Positions 7,689-15,304 of a stretch of DNA of 64,000 bases are shown here, piece after piece. The stretch comes from Heyndrickxia shackletonii (GTDB lineage Bacteria; Bacillota; Bacilli; Bacillales; Bacillaceae_C), in contig NZ_LJJC01000015.1 in assembly GCF_001420715.1 (NCBI RefSeq), forward strand, positions 336,242 through 400,241, written 5' to 3'. Below the pieces are notes generated by a model, which was not told where the DNA came from, did not search any database, and was given only the letters and a program-made list of their open reading frames with translations. A program made the translations under genes and the position numbers. Every line of letters begins with the position of its first letter. The stretch's first letter is position 1.

Positions 7689-8440
7689 TACACACCCTCC
7701 ATTTCTATCTGAGGCAAAATACCGTCCGCCTTCATCAGTTCGTAAATGAAGAGTCTGCCTTTTTGAGTCCAATATGTATGGACCTTTGTATGCTGTTCAC
7801 CGTTACTGCCAAGGTAGCTATGTGTCTTAGTACTGGTGTAGCCTTTTTCCGCATACTTCTGATATAAGAGCCAAATGCCGCCTTGTTTAAACTGGATGCC
7901 CTTTTTATTAAGATAGCGGTTCATCCAAATAGCTGACTTGCCGTAATCTTTGGCAATTGCTGAGGTGGAAATGAGGTCTTTACAATTTAAAACTACATCG
8001 TAATAAGAGACTTTCGGTTTCATTTCTGCAATTTGCTGATTCTGAACAGCAACCGTACCTTCAAGCACTTTATTTTGATTCCTTACTTGAGTTAGTTGTT
8101 GATTGGCAAACTGTAATGCCCTTGCCATAATCGCCTCAGGGGAATTCCATCGTCTTTCTATTTCAAGAAAGTATTGACGGCATTGTTTTCCTTTTGGAGT
8201 ACGCTGTATCATACATAGCTCTTTTGCCATATCAATTGTTAACTGATGGTCTATGCGTGGTCTGCCTCCAGTACTTTCGCTCAAAAATGAGCTAAAGTCT
8301 GACCCTTCCTCAAATCCGTACTCACACATTCTTGGAAACCAATCTTTATAAGCGGTCTTTACTTCCAAGGCTTCATGTAAATCACGACCGAGTACGGTTG
8401 GTCGTTGATTTTCATAATTGATTTTTACTAATTCGTCCAT
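7688..8440 (-). CDS. Phage antirepressor with KilA-C domain
   Basis: 250 residues from the ATG at 8440, preceded by GCAGGAGGTAATTCGT; an upstream TTG at 8458 lies within that ribosome site and is rejected. Residues about 10-100 match the AntA/AntB antirepressor fold (VLGRDLHEALEVKTAYKDWFPRM, then LTIDMAKELCMIQRTPKGKQCRQYF). A coiled linker follows, then a KilA-C DNA-binding domain (ISTSAIAKDYGKSAIWMNRYL, THTYWTQKGRLFIYEL). These proteins relieve lysogenic repression. Its place in the replication operon is typical of Firmicute phages. Confidence 0.9.
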   Translation of the reverse strand: MDELVKINYENQRPTVLGRDLHEALEVKTAYKDWFPRMCEYGFEEGSDFSSFLSESTGGRPRIDHQLTIDMAKELCMIQRTPKGKQCRQYFLEIERRWNSPEAIMARALQFANQQLTQVRNQNKVLEGTVAVQNQQIAEMKPKVSYYDVVLNCKDLISTSAIAKDYGKSAIWMNRYLNKKGIQFKQGGIWLLYQKYAEKGYTSTKTHSYLGSNGEQHTKVHTYWTQKGRLFIYELMKADGILPQIEMEGV

Positions 8441-8533
8441 ACGAATTACCTCCTGCAATATAGTCAGAGGAAAGTTCCTCTACCTAATAGCCACAGGAGG
8501 TAATGATTGTTGAGGATTTTGAAAAAATTTATT

Positions 8534-10468
8534 TTAATCTTTTTGATAAAACTGACACTCATAGCCATCAGCGCTAAGTAACAGACCATTTGCCCATGTT
8601 GGTGTCCTAGCCATCTGTTCACAGATAGCGGAAAGTGACATTCCCATATCTGCCTCGATGATAATTTCATCGTGTACATGAGCCACAATGGAACAATTCT
8701 TTAATGTCTGCATGGCATGACACAAAATGTCACGACTGATTGCCTGAACAATATTCTCTACAAATTTGGGTCCATAGCTATCGATTCTTTCCCATTTCTT
8801 CGTCCCACCGACCCCTTCGTAAGTAACCGACTCACCGCCAAACATATTCTCTCCCATACGAGGTTTCACATAGGCAAGCCGTCTACCAGAGGGGAGGACA
8901 ATAAAGAGCATTCCACTTTGATAGATAAATTTAATGCCGTGTGTCTCTGTAGGAGTTTTTTGCTTAACACAAGTTTTTACTGCACGGTCAACATCCCACC
9001 AAAGTTTTGTGATATTGGGATTGGATTGTCTCCAAGCCGTTACAAGGGGCTGAAGTTCCTCTTCTTCAATTCCCATCTCCAAAGCACCCATTGATTTTAA
9101 TGCTCCAACAGATCCACCATAACCGAGGGCAAGTTCGGCTATTTTCCCTTTCTGACGAAGGTGACCGTTCACACCATGCTTTTCAACAGGTACATTAAAC
9201 ATCTGAGAGGCACTGGCACAGTAGATGTCACCGCCGTTTTGGAATACATCTATTCTCCATTTTTCACTTGCAAGCCAAGCAATGACGCGAGCCTCAATCG
9301 CTGAAAAATCTGCCACAATGAACTTCATACCTTCTCGCGGTATAAAAGCAGTACGGATAAGTTCCGACAGTACCTCTGGGATTGAATCATAGAGTAAAGT
9401 AAGAGCATCAAAGTTTCCGCTTCGAACTAAAGCACGAGCCTGTTCCAAATCGGGCATATGGTTTTGGGGGAGATTTTGCAACTGAATCAGCCTGCCAGAG
9501 AATCTGCCGGTTCTGTTGGCTCCGTAAAACTGAAACATTCCTCTTGCACGACCGTCACTACATACCGCATTTTCCATTGCCGTGTATTTTTTCACCGATG
9601 ATTTTGCAAGCTGCTGACGGAGTTCTAAAACAGTTCCTAGTGGTTCAGGAGCCGTCTTTAGCATCTCAGCAACTGCTTTTTTACCAAGGGTATCTGTTTC
9701 TAGCCCATTATCGGCAAGCCAGTCTTTCATTTGTTGTACAGAGTTTGGATTCTCTAAATTGGTTATATCTTGCATTAAAGCCATTAACTTTTCACGGGAA
9801 TGTTCATCCATCACAACAGCCTGTTTTACGAAAGTCATGTCAATGGCAATGCCGCGATCATTGATTTCCTGGTCGAGATGATATTCCTCCCAGATATTTT
9901 CCGGCACCAGAAACTTAGAAAATCTCTGTTGTATTGACATCTCAGCTTCCACATCCCGAAGATTATAGGCTTTAAACCGCTCCCATTTATCCATGTCATG
10001 TTCTGGCAGATTACGAACTCGACCACCATTTGATTTAGTAGGGGAGCAAGGTGTACAGAAATATTTGATGAGGTCTTTACCCTCTGTTAGCTTTTGTTTC
10101 TCCAAACCTAGAACCGCCCCAACTCCCTCCAAAGAAAGTGGTAACCCCATATATGCCGACCATATCATGGAGCATTTCCAGGATGCGGGGTCAAGATATT
10201 CTGTAAGGTTAAGCCATTTTGATAGACACACACGCTCAAACATTGCATTAAAAGCCCATTTGGTAACGGAATCATCCAAAAGTGCGTTTATAATTTCATC
10301 GGGGATTTCCTCCCCGCAAGCAAGGTCAACCACCTGTACTTCACCGCCATCCACCGAGTAGCCAAATAGTAGAATTTCAAAGTCATCACTCTCGGCATAA
10401 CGGTAAACTCCAGATTTTTGAAGATTGGCGCCACTAAATGTTTCAATGTCAATAGAAATAGAGTTCAT
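8534..10468 (-). CDS. Phage DNA polymerase I, family A
   Basis: 644 residues, behind AAGGGTGGTAATAC. It begins with an ISIDIETFSGANL exonuclease-I-like DxE motif, giving a 3'-5' proofreading-type domain. The polymerase domain carries motif A (FIVADFSAIEARVIAWLA), motif B around KGKIAELALGYGGSVGAL, and motif C (VHDEIIIEAD). There is no 5'-nuclease domain, so it is shorter than host PolA. It is the phage replicative polymerase, between the DUF2815 gene and the antirepressor gene. Confidence 0.95.
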   Translation of the reverse strand: MNSISIDIETFSGANLQKSGVYRYAESDDFEILLFGYSVDGGEVQVVDLACGEEIPDEIINALLDDSVTKWAFNAMFERVCLSKWLNLTEYLDPASWKCSMIWSAYMGLPLSLEGVGAVLGLEKQKLTEGKDLIKYFCTPCSPTKSNGGRVRNLPEHDMDKWERFKAYNLRDVEAEMSIQQRFSKFLVPENIWEEYHLDQEINDRGIAIDMTFVKQAVVMDEHSREKLMALMQDITNLENPNSVQQMKDWLADNGLETDTLGKKAVAEMLKTAPEPLGTVLELRQQLAKSSVKKYTAMENAVCSDGRARGMFQFYGANRTGRFSGRLIQLQNLPQNHMPDLEQARALVRSGNFDALTLLYDSIPEVLSELIRTAFIPREGMKFIVADFSAIEARVIAWLASEKWRIDVFQNGGDIYCASASQMFNVPVEKHGVNGHLRQKGKIAELALGYGGSVGALKSMGALEMGIEEEELQPLVTAWRQSNPNITKLWWDVDRAVKTCVKQKTPTETHGIKFIYQSGMLFIVLPSGRRLAYVKPRMGENMFGGESVTYEGVGGTKKWERIDSYGPKFVENIVQAISRDILCHAMQTLKNCSIVAHVHDEIIIEADMGMSLSAICEQMARTPTWANGLLLSADGYECQFYQKD

Positions 10469-10540
10469 GTATTACCACCCTTTCCAATGCAAACGAGGTG
10501 GCAGAAGAACAACCTCCACCACCTCATCTGTATTTATTCC

Positions 10541-11089
10541 TTATGCTAGAAAATCATCATCTTCAATAGTTGTGAAATCATCAGCTGCATTGGTTCTTCC
10601 ACCTAAAGGCTCCCCATCTCTTATCTTTTGGATGTTGCCAAGACCACAAGCTACACCCTTATTGCCATTAGAGTTAAAAGCGTAGAAATTTAGGGATACT
10701 CTTGCATAACAACCACTGTACACCTCGTTGCGATCCAAGATAGGTCTGACTGCTTTATCTACTATTTGGGGTGGAGTCTTGCTGTTGGCATTTACAAAAT
10801 AATGCCCTTTATAAGCCTCATCATCACGTTCTACATCACCATCACGAAGTGGCAGTTTGATAGCCGCCTTATTCGGCTTTTTACCACCAAACTTTGCAAT
10901 GCCCTCTTCAATGGCTGCATCTACTGCTGCATTGATAGCATTGATAGTTTCCTTATCTGTTTTGGGAATCAATACAGATACGCTGTACTTTTCCGCTCCG
11001 CCATTGATGGATACGGGTTCCCAGCCGTGAAAATAGCTAAGACGTGTGTTGACGCTTGTAACAACCTTCGTTCTGTTTTGATTATTCAT
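10541..11089 (-). CDS. DUF2815 ssDNA-binding-like phage protein
   Basis: 182 residues with a strong GGAGGAATAGGAAT site. The pattern TRLSYFHGWEPVSINGGAEKYSVSVLIPK, a middle NAAVDAAIEEGIAKFGGK and a C-terminal acidic tail (DDFTTIEDDDFLA) is that of DUF2815. The acidic tip resembles SSB C-termini that recruit partners. The family regularly neighbours DUF2800 and polymerase genes, as here, and is thought to be an OB-fold single-strand binder. Five bases separate it from the DUF2800 stop. Confidence 0.85.
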   Translation of the reverse strand: MNNQNRTKVVTSVNTRLSYFHGWEPVSINGGAEKYSVSVLIPKTDKETINAINAAVDAAIEEGIAKFGGKKPNKAAIKLPLRDGDVERDDEAYKGHYFVNANSKTPPQIVDKAVRPILDRNEVYSGCYARVSLNFYAFNSNGNKGVACGLGNIQKIRDGEPLGGRTNAADDFTTIEDDDFLA

Positions 11090-11093
11090 ATTC

Positions 11094-12230
11094 CTATTCC
11101 TCCGTTATCTCGTTAAATTCGTTTTTTACGTTTGATATATTCATAGCTGGCCGCTTATCCGAAAGTGGAACCAGCGTTGGCTTACCTGGTGGTTTATGTA
11201 TGAGACCACCGAGGATTTCTTGAAATTTCGACTTACCCATCAGCTTCTGCATTTCCGTAAGGGTAATGAGACTCTGACGGTAAATATCTTTATAGCCGTT
11301 TGCCTTGGCTGCTTCAGCCACAGCCTCTTCGTCCTTATATTTACGGATAGACCTACCCTCAACTACCTTAAAACCGTGCCACTCTTTCCCGTGATTAACG
11401 GCGGCATCCGTAGCATAAGAAATGATTTCATTTGCCCACTTTGTAAGGTCGGACAATTTAGAGAGAACTTCCTCAATTTCAGAATCTGTAAGCAGGGGTG
11501 GCAGTTTAAATTCCATCTGTGCTAATTTCAGCTTTTCTTCAGCTCTTGCACGGCATTTAACAGCCGCTCGGCAGAATGTACACCATTCACCTGGAAGGTA
11601 GTCACCTTCGCCTTCATAGGCCTTTTTCGCCTTTGGCTTCAGCTCGTTTTCTGCCCAGTCTTTTAATTCCTTTACCGGGATTGTCCATGTACTGACATTT
11701 TCCCTGCGGGGTTGGAAGATGGTCATGGAAACCTCCTCGATATCATACAGGCTATCGTAGATTTCCAAAGCACCAAGGGCATACAATTTCATCTGCGGAT
11801 TATCCACCGCATCTACTAACACACCCATGCCATACTTAAAATCGATAATATGAAGCTTTTTATCGCCAATGATGATGCAGTCACCAGTTCCGAACCCCTG
11901 TGGTACATAGCAGGAAAAATCAAGACGTTGTTCAATAAGTATTAACGGGTCCGTACAGCTTTGTTTTGCCAGTTCAAACTGCTCCATTACAAATTCCACA
12001 TAAGCATCGCTGTGTTCTTCCATCTCATCGTTGTTATAAGTTGAAACAGGACGCTTACTTCTCATGTGAAGTGCTTTTTTAAGTTTATGTTCACAAAGAG
12101 CATGGGCGGCGGTGCCTTCAGCAGCTGCATTGGATTCGTTATTTTCAAATTCTAGTTCCAATCTTGCAGATGGAAGGCAATTCAGCCACCTATGGGACCC
12201 CGATGCGGAAAGTACTGCGTGATCACTCAT
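11094..12230 (-). CDS. DUF2800, Cas4-like PD-(D/E)XK nuclease
   Basis: 378 residues. The start MSDHAVLSASGSHRWLNCLPSARLE, then AAAEGTAAHALCEHKL, GTGDCIIIGDKKLHIIDFKYG (D...DxK core) and a late GEWCTFCRAAVKCRARAE cysteine cluster match the RecB/Cas4-like PD-(D/E)XK family DUF2800. With the first Cys near residue 18 and the late cluster, an iron-sulfur site is possible. It probably acts with the adjacent DUF2815 ssDNA-binding-like protein as a phage recombination exonuclease pair (inference). Confidence 0.85.
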   Translation of the reverse strand: MSDHAVLSASGSHRWLNCLPSARLELEFENNESNAAAEGTAAHALCEHKLKKALHMRSKRPVSTYNNDEMEEHSDAYVEFVMEQFELAKQSCTDPLILIEQRLDFSCYVPQGFGTGDCIIIGDKKLHIIDFKYGMGVLVDAVDNPQMKLYALGALEIYDSLYDIEEVSMTIFQPRRENVSTWTIPVKELKDWAENELKPKAKKAYEGEGDYLPGEWCTFCRAAVKCRARAEEKLKLAQMEFKLPPLLTDSEIEEVLSKLSDLTKWANEIISYATDAAVNHGKEWHGFKVVEGRSIRKYKDEEAVAEAAKANGYKDIYRQSLITLTEMQKLMGKSKFQEILGGLIHKPPGKPTLVPLSDKRPAMNISNVKNEFNEITEE

Positions 12231-12546
12231 TCCCTAGTACCTCCGCATCTTTCAACATATCTGCATAATGTTTCGGGTCAACTTCACTTAATTTAGAGCC
12301 ACCGTATTTTTGGATGATTTCTCTCACTTGGGCAGTAAGACCGGCTTGACTCTTTTCAGCGAGTTTTGCTCTGACTTCCTCCAAAGTGATTTCCTTTTTC
12401 TTTGGCGCAGGTTTTTTTACAGGTGTAGTCGGTTCTTTTGTTTCGACAGGTTCATTGCCCGCCATTACATCAGCAACCGCTTGCATGCTGTCTGCCAAAG
12501 AGCGCATATCGGAAACCACATCAAGGAGTAGCTTGATCTTGCTCAT
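12223..12546 (-). CDS. Small phage replication-operon protein
   Basis: 107 residues with a GGAGGAATAAGCC site. It has an N-terminal amphipathic helix, a Pro/Lys/Thr linker (KEPTTPVKKPAPKKKE) and a C-terminal LEEVRAKLAEKSQAGLTAQV domain resembling the short LEEVR...VREIIQKYGG domain seen in many phage early operons. No enzyme motif is visible; a bridging or loader role is only a guess. It overlaps the next gene by 8 bases. Confidence 0.75.
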   Translation of the reverse strand: MSKIKLLLDVVSDMRSLADSMQAVADVMAGNEPVETKEPTTPVKKPAPKKKEITLEEVRAKLAEKSQAGLTAQVREIIQKYGGSKLSEVDPKHYADMLKDAEVLGNE

Positions 12547-12739
12547 GGCTTATTCCTCCTTCCTTAATCTCACTGATGGCGAGTTCCTGTACGGTGTCAC
12601 CCGGAACAAGGATGGTCAGTTTCTGCTTATCACCAAGTAAGAAACGAAGGAAACGCTCCCTAATGGTGACGTTTCGACAGGAAATAATCCCGCCAGTCTG
12701 TGGTTTTTTTGAAACACTGATTTTCAAGTTGTGCTTCAT
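12521..12739 (-). CDS. Small basic phage protein
   Basis: 72 residues, behind GAAAGAGGTGAATAC, overlapping the next gene by 26 bases. ISCRNVTIRERFLRFLLGDKQKLTILVPGDTV is a recognisable short phage-family pattern but I know no function for it. Its place in the coupled early operon supports it as real. Confidence 0.7.
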   Translation of the reverse strand: MKHNLKISVSKKPQTGGIISCRNVTIRERFLRFLLGDKQKLTILVPGDTVQELAISEIKEGGISHEQDQATP

Positions 12740-12784
12740 GTATTCACCTCTTTCCGAGAGCGTTTATGTGCTGCCCTCTAACTA

Positions 12785-13354
12785 TTAGCCGTGGCAAGAG
12801 GGGAAAGTTGAGGATTTGGGATAGATTTTTTTGAAATTCTTTTTAGCTGTATCTAATCGGTGGGAAATGGCACTTACACTTACTCCCTCACGTTCTGCAT
12901 ACTCTGTTACCGAAACACCATCCAAGACTATAGCAATCAGTAGCTCCGCTTGTTTTTCCTTGAGGGTCTTACGGATAATTTCACAGAGGTATTCATACTC
13001 TTCTTGTTTCTCACGAACTTCTTCATTTGAATTGTCAGGAAATAACTCAATTGTATTTTCCTTTATGTTTTTACCATCATTATCGTCATTGGCTTTTGTG
13101 TAACCCCTTTTTCCATTAAGTTTCTTGGGAGGGGTAGTAGTAGCTGAATGACGATCAAGTTTACGCCAGTTATTGTAGTCGGGCTTGTTAAAACGCTCGT
13201 CCATAATCTCCTGTGGCGAACGTCGAGTAACGGTTTCCTTATCTTCGGCGCAAGATAGCCTGTCCTCGTAGTCCATATCAATCATTAAGGTAAAGTCCTC
13301 GTCCGGTACCTCCAAATAGGTAGGTTTGTTTTCGTACATAATTTTAATTTTCAT
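12785..13354 (-). CDS. Phage sigma-70-like transcription factor
   Basis: 189 residues from the ATG at 13354, preceded by AAAGGAGCCAGGAT; the frame extends to 13411 through a repeat without a ribosome site. The N-terminus is acidic (LEVPDEDFTLMIDMDYEDRL). The C-terminus (LKEKQAELLIAIVLDGVSVTEYAEREGVSVSAISHRLDTAKK) is a sigma region 4 helix-turn-helix. It follows a strong terminator and heads the replication operon. Confidence 0.78.
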   Translation of the reverse strand: MKIKIMYENKPTYLEVPDEDFTLMIDMDYEDRLSCAEDKETVTRRSPQEIMDERFNKPDYNNWRKLDRHSATTTPPKKLNGKRGYTKANDDNDGKNIKENTIELFPDNSNEEVREKQEEYEYLCEIIRKTLKEKQAELLIAIVLDGVSVTEYAEREGVSVSAISHRLDTAKKNFKKIYPKSSTFPSCHG

Positions 13355-13383
13355 ATCCTGGCTCCTTTGGTTTTCAAAATCTG

Positions 13384-13494
13384 AAATCCGCCAGAGCCGC
13401 CAAATCCGCACTAAACAAAAAAAGACGGCAGTAGAATCTTGCCTTATGAAAAGGACTAAGATTTCGCACTGCCGTCTTGCGTTCTGGCGGATTT
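13384..13494 (-). terminator. Strong terminator framed by a wider inverted repeat
   Basis: On the minus strand the 11-bp arms at 468-478 and 422-432 (13,000s) form a GACGGCAGT stem; two further stems (AATCTT/AAGATT and CCTT/AAGG) nest inside, and seven T residues follow. The structure is framed by an outer inverted repeat, AAATCCGCCAGA at 13384-13395 and TCTGGCGGATTT at 13483-13494. It separates the 52-residue ORF from the sigma-like gene and would block early transcripts unless antiterminated. Confidence 0.85.
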
Positions 13495-13517
13495 AGCTAT
13501 TAAATTACTGTTTGTTT

Positions 13518-13676
13518 TTATGAAACTTTTTCATCACATTGATGAGTAATATCAAGTGTGCCATCTGGGTTTGCCTTTATCCTAGTCAAACAATTTCCTT
13601 TCCGGATTTCAGCTACACGCTTGTCCTCACTCAGATCACACACTCTTTTCTTATTTAGATTTGTGACTTGATTCAT
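13518..13676 (-). CDS. Small phage ORF, 52 residues
   Basis: ATG at 13676 with an AAGGAGG site 8 bases upstream. The product is charged, with two central Cys about 17 residues apart (RVCDLSEDKR ... GNCLTRIKANPDGT) and one near the C-terminus. No family recognised. It lies between two large hairpins, downstream of the presumed early promoter, the position of small early regulators. Confidence 0.6.
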   Translation of the reverse strand: MNQVTNLNKKRVCDLSEDKRVAEIRKGNCLTRIKANPDGTLDITHQCDEKVS

Positions 13677-13714
13677 CTCGATTTCCTCCTTTGTTCCGAA
13701 ATGTTATAACAATA

Positions 13715-13802
13715 AAGCCGCTTGGACATTGCATGCTGTAAGATCAACAAAGGGTTTCTCCCTGTAGTTGAGTCCTACAGCATAGCGCGTCCAAGCGGCT
13801 TA
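13715..13802. repeat. Long nested hairpin between two early ORFs
   Basis: Outer arms AAGCCGCTTGGAC and GTCCAAGCGGCTT pair perfectly over 13 bp. Inside them ATGCTGTA pairs with TACAGCAT, then TCAAC with GTTGA, then GGG with CCC around a five-base tip: about 29 bp in four colinear stems over 88 bases. The minus-strand RNA is followed by only a weak T-rich stretch (TTTATTGTTA), so it may be an RNA regulator, processing site or cruciform rather than a plain terminator. Confidence 0.7.
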
Positions 13803-13830
13803 CCTGTGAGTCACTCTTGATATCATATAG

Positions 13831-14001
13831 TCACTGTTCTGTTCCAATTTTAACGATAATCTCCTTATTTTTCTGTGCTGGGCACTTTACAACTGCAGAG
13901 ATTAAAGTTTTTAATTTTTCTGTAGTCTTTAGTACATGGCAATGCTTATGAGCAATGCATGTTGATTCATTTGGACATTTATAATGATATACATCCCTCA
14001 T
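13831..14001 (-). CDS. Small Cys/His-rich phage ORF, 56 residues
   Basis: ATG at 14001 with GGGAGGTAG 5 bases upstream. The product begins MRDVYHYKCPNESTCIAHKH and continues with Cys-His-Val, with a further KCPAQ near residue 40, so Cys and His are clustered as in a small zinc-binding protein. It is the first ORF after the 14026-14043 operator. No family recognised. Confidence 0.65.
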   Translation of the reverse strand: MRDVYHYKCPNESTCIAHKHCHVLKTTEKLKTLISAVVKCPAQKNKEIIVKIGTEQ

Positions 14002-14025
14002 TTTAACTACCTCCCAATTACACTT

Positions 14026-14043
14026 TTACGCTTATTTGCGTAA
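14026..14043. promoter_or_regulatory. Phage repressor operator, early promoter
   Basis: TTACGC-N6-GCGTAA, a perfect 6-bp-arm palindrome with an AT-only spacer, 25 bases upstream of the 56-residue ORF. The same palindrome recurs at 15150-15167 before the repressor gene. It is inferred to be the operator of the early promoter. Confidence 0.65.
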
Positions 14044-14089
14044 TATATAGTTAAAAAATTTTCTTGCTGCATTTGAACTGCAACAAGAA

Positions 14090-14755
14090 TCATAATAAAC
14101 TGCACTCTTCTAGTCGTATTGTTACAGACTGTTTTGATACCTCAAAGAATTTAGCCAATTGAGCAATTGCGTAACTGTTATCTTTCCCGTACCCCACGTT
14201 AAATTCATATGCCTTTTCTATAAAAGAGCTTTTTGGCATTAATATTCGAGGCGCTATACCTATAGCCTGGTTTTCAAGAATAATTTCTTCCTCCGTTGCG
14301 TATGGTAATTGCTCAATATAGCATTTACAGTATTTTGCTTGACGAGGAAGTACATAGTTCTGCATTCGATAGTACATCCGATGTTTATACCAATGGACAC
14401 ATTCATGAGCAATAGTATTATTCACACATCCTACATTCGTCTTTTTATACGCCTCTGGATCAATTAGTATAGTCTTTCGCTTGAAAAATTTGCTATCGTA
14501 CAGCCCTTCTTCGGGGTTATATATTTCAACCAGTCCATCGGCAAACACTGTCATACCGTAAACATCCAGTTCCTCCGACAGGCAAATAAATTGAACATCT
14601 AACCCCATCATGTTTCTTGCAATATCCAATATGGGAACAGGTCTCGGCTCCAGTAAAGCTTCAGGGAAATAATCCTCTAAAAATTCCTTTGCGACGTTAT
14701 CATACTCCGATGCCGGGATTATAGGAATCAGGGTGCGCATATTATAATTCATCAT
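14090..14755 (-). CDS. ImmA/IrrE-family metallopeptidase
   Basis: 221 residues. The zinc motif NTIAHECVHWYKH puts HExxH at about 117-121, and ILDIARNMMGLDV and FADGLVEIYNP match the ImmA fold. ImmA-type proteases cleave the partner XRE repressor and so induce the element. The ATGATG start overlaps the stop of the upstream HTH gene, making the usual repressor-antirepressor pair. A C-terminal FFEVSKQSVTIRLEE helix-turn-helix-like stretch is also typical. Confidence 0.9.
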   Translation of the reverse strand: MMNYNMRTLIPIIPASEYDNVAKEFLEDYFPEALLEPRPVPILDIARNMMGLDVQFICLSEELDVYGMTVFADGLVEIYNPEEGLYDSKFFKRKTILIDPEAYKKTNVGCVNNTIAHECVHWYKHRMYYRMQNYVLPRQAKYCKCYIEQLPYATEEEIILENQAIGIAPRILMPKSSFIEKAYEFNVGYGKDNSYAIAQLAKFFEVSKQSVTIRLEECSLL

Positions 14756-15129
14756 TATTCGCCTCCTTTTTTATCGATGATTTGATTAACCTCTTTCCAA
14801 AAGTCGTCTCCTAATTTCGCATTGCGTGCCCTTCTTAACGCTACCCTAGCATTAGGTAGTGTCTCATCCATAATATACTCAGGCAAATCAGGCGATACTT
14901 GCTTTCGATCACGTCCTGCCAAATCAAACATTACATTTTTCTCTTCCTCAGATAATCCCAGAATTTCAGCTAAAGCCTCTAATCCGTCAATATCGGGTGG
15001 ATTTCTTCTTCCCTTAATTATGTCCGATAGATAAGTTACAGAAACACCTAATTTTTCCGCAATAGGCTTCAATTTTACATCTTTTTCAAGCCTCTTTTGA
15101 GCAATATAAGCTCCAAATTCACCAGCCAT
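14755..15129 (-). CDS. XRE-family repressor
   Basis: 124 residues. The N-terminal helix-turn-helix is KPIAEKLGVSVTYLSDIIKGRRNPP, about residues 22-46; the rest is helical. It is coupled to an ImmA-type protease gene, the standard lysogeny switch of Firmicute prophages and ICEs. A perfect TTACGC-N6-GCGTAA palindrome 21 bases upstream suggests autorepression. Unusually, it is on the same strand as the early and late genes rather than divergent from them. Confidence 0.88.
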   Translation of the reverse strand: MAGEFGAYIAQKRLEKDVKLKPIAEKLGVSVTYLSDIIKGRRNPPDIDGLEALAEILGLSEEEKNVMFDLAGRDRKQVSPDLPEYIMDETLPNARVALRRARNAKLGDDFWKEVNQIIDKKGGE

Positions 15130-15141
15130 GTTTCCCCCTCC

Positions 15142-15167
15142 TTACGCTTTTACGCTAATATGCGTAA
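15142..15167. promoter_or_regulatory. Operator at the repressor gene
   Basis: 15150-15167 reads TTACGC-N6-GCGTAA, identical in its arms to 14026-14043, and an extra TTACGC half-site precedes it at 15142-15147. It lies just upstream of the repressor start and about 140 bp from the divergent methyltransferase start. Confidence 0.65.
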
Positions 15168-15226
15168 TTTAATTATATATTACTGTCCATATAATGTCAA
15201 GCAGCATATTAAATAATAATTTTTAT

Positions 15227-15271
15227 AACTTGATTTTACGCATTGCAAAATCAAGTTGATTGTGTTATAAT
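15227..15271 (+). promoter_or_regulatory. Methyltransferase promoter with 11-bp inverted repeat
   Basis: TTGCAA (15243-15248), a 17-base spacer and TATAAT (15266-15271) make a sigma-A-type promoter. A perfect inverted repeat, AACTTGATTTT and AAAATCAAGTT with a 9-base spacer (15227-15257), covers the -35 box. Its spacer includes TTACGCAT-like operator sequence. It is a natural site for autoregulation by the methyltransferase or control by the phage repressor. Confidence 0.7.
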
Positions 15272-15304
15272 CATAGTGTATATTTGAAAAGGAGAGTATA
15301 AGCT

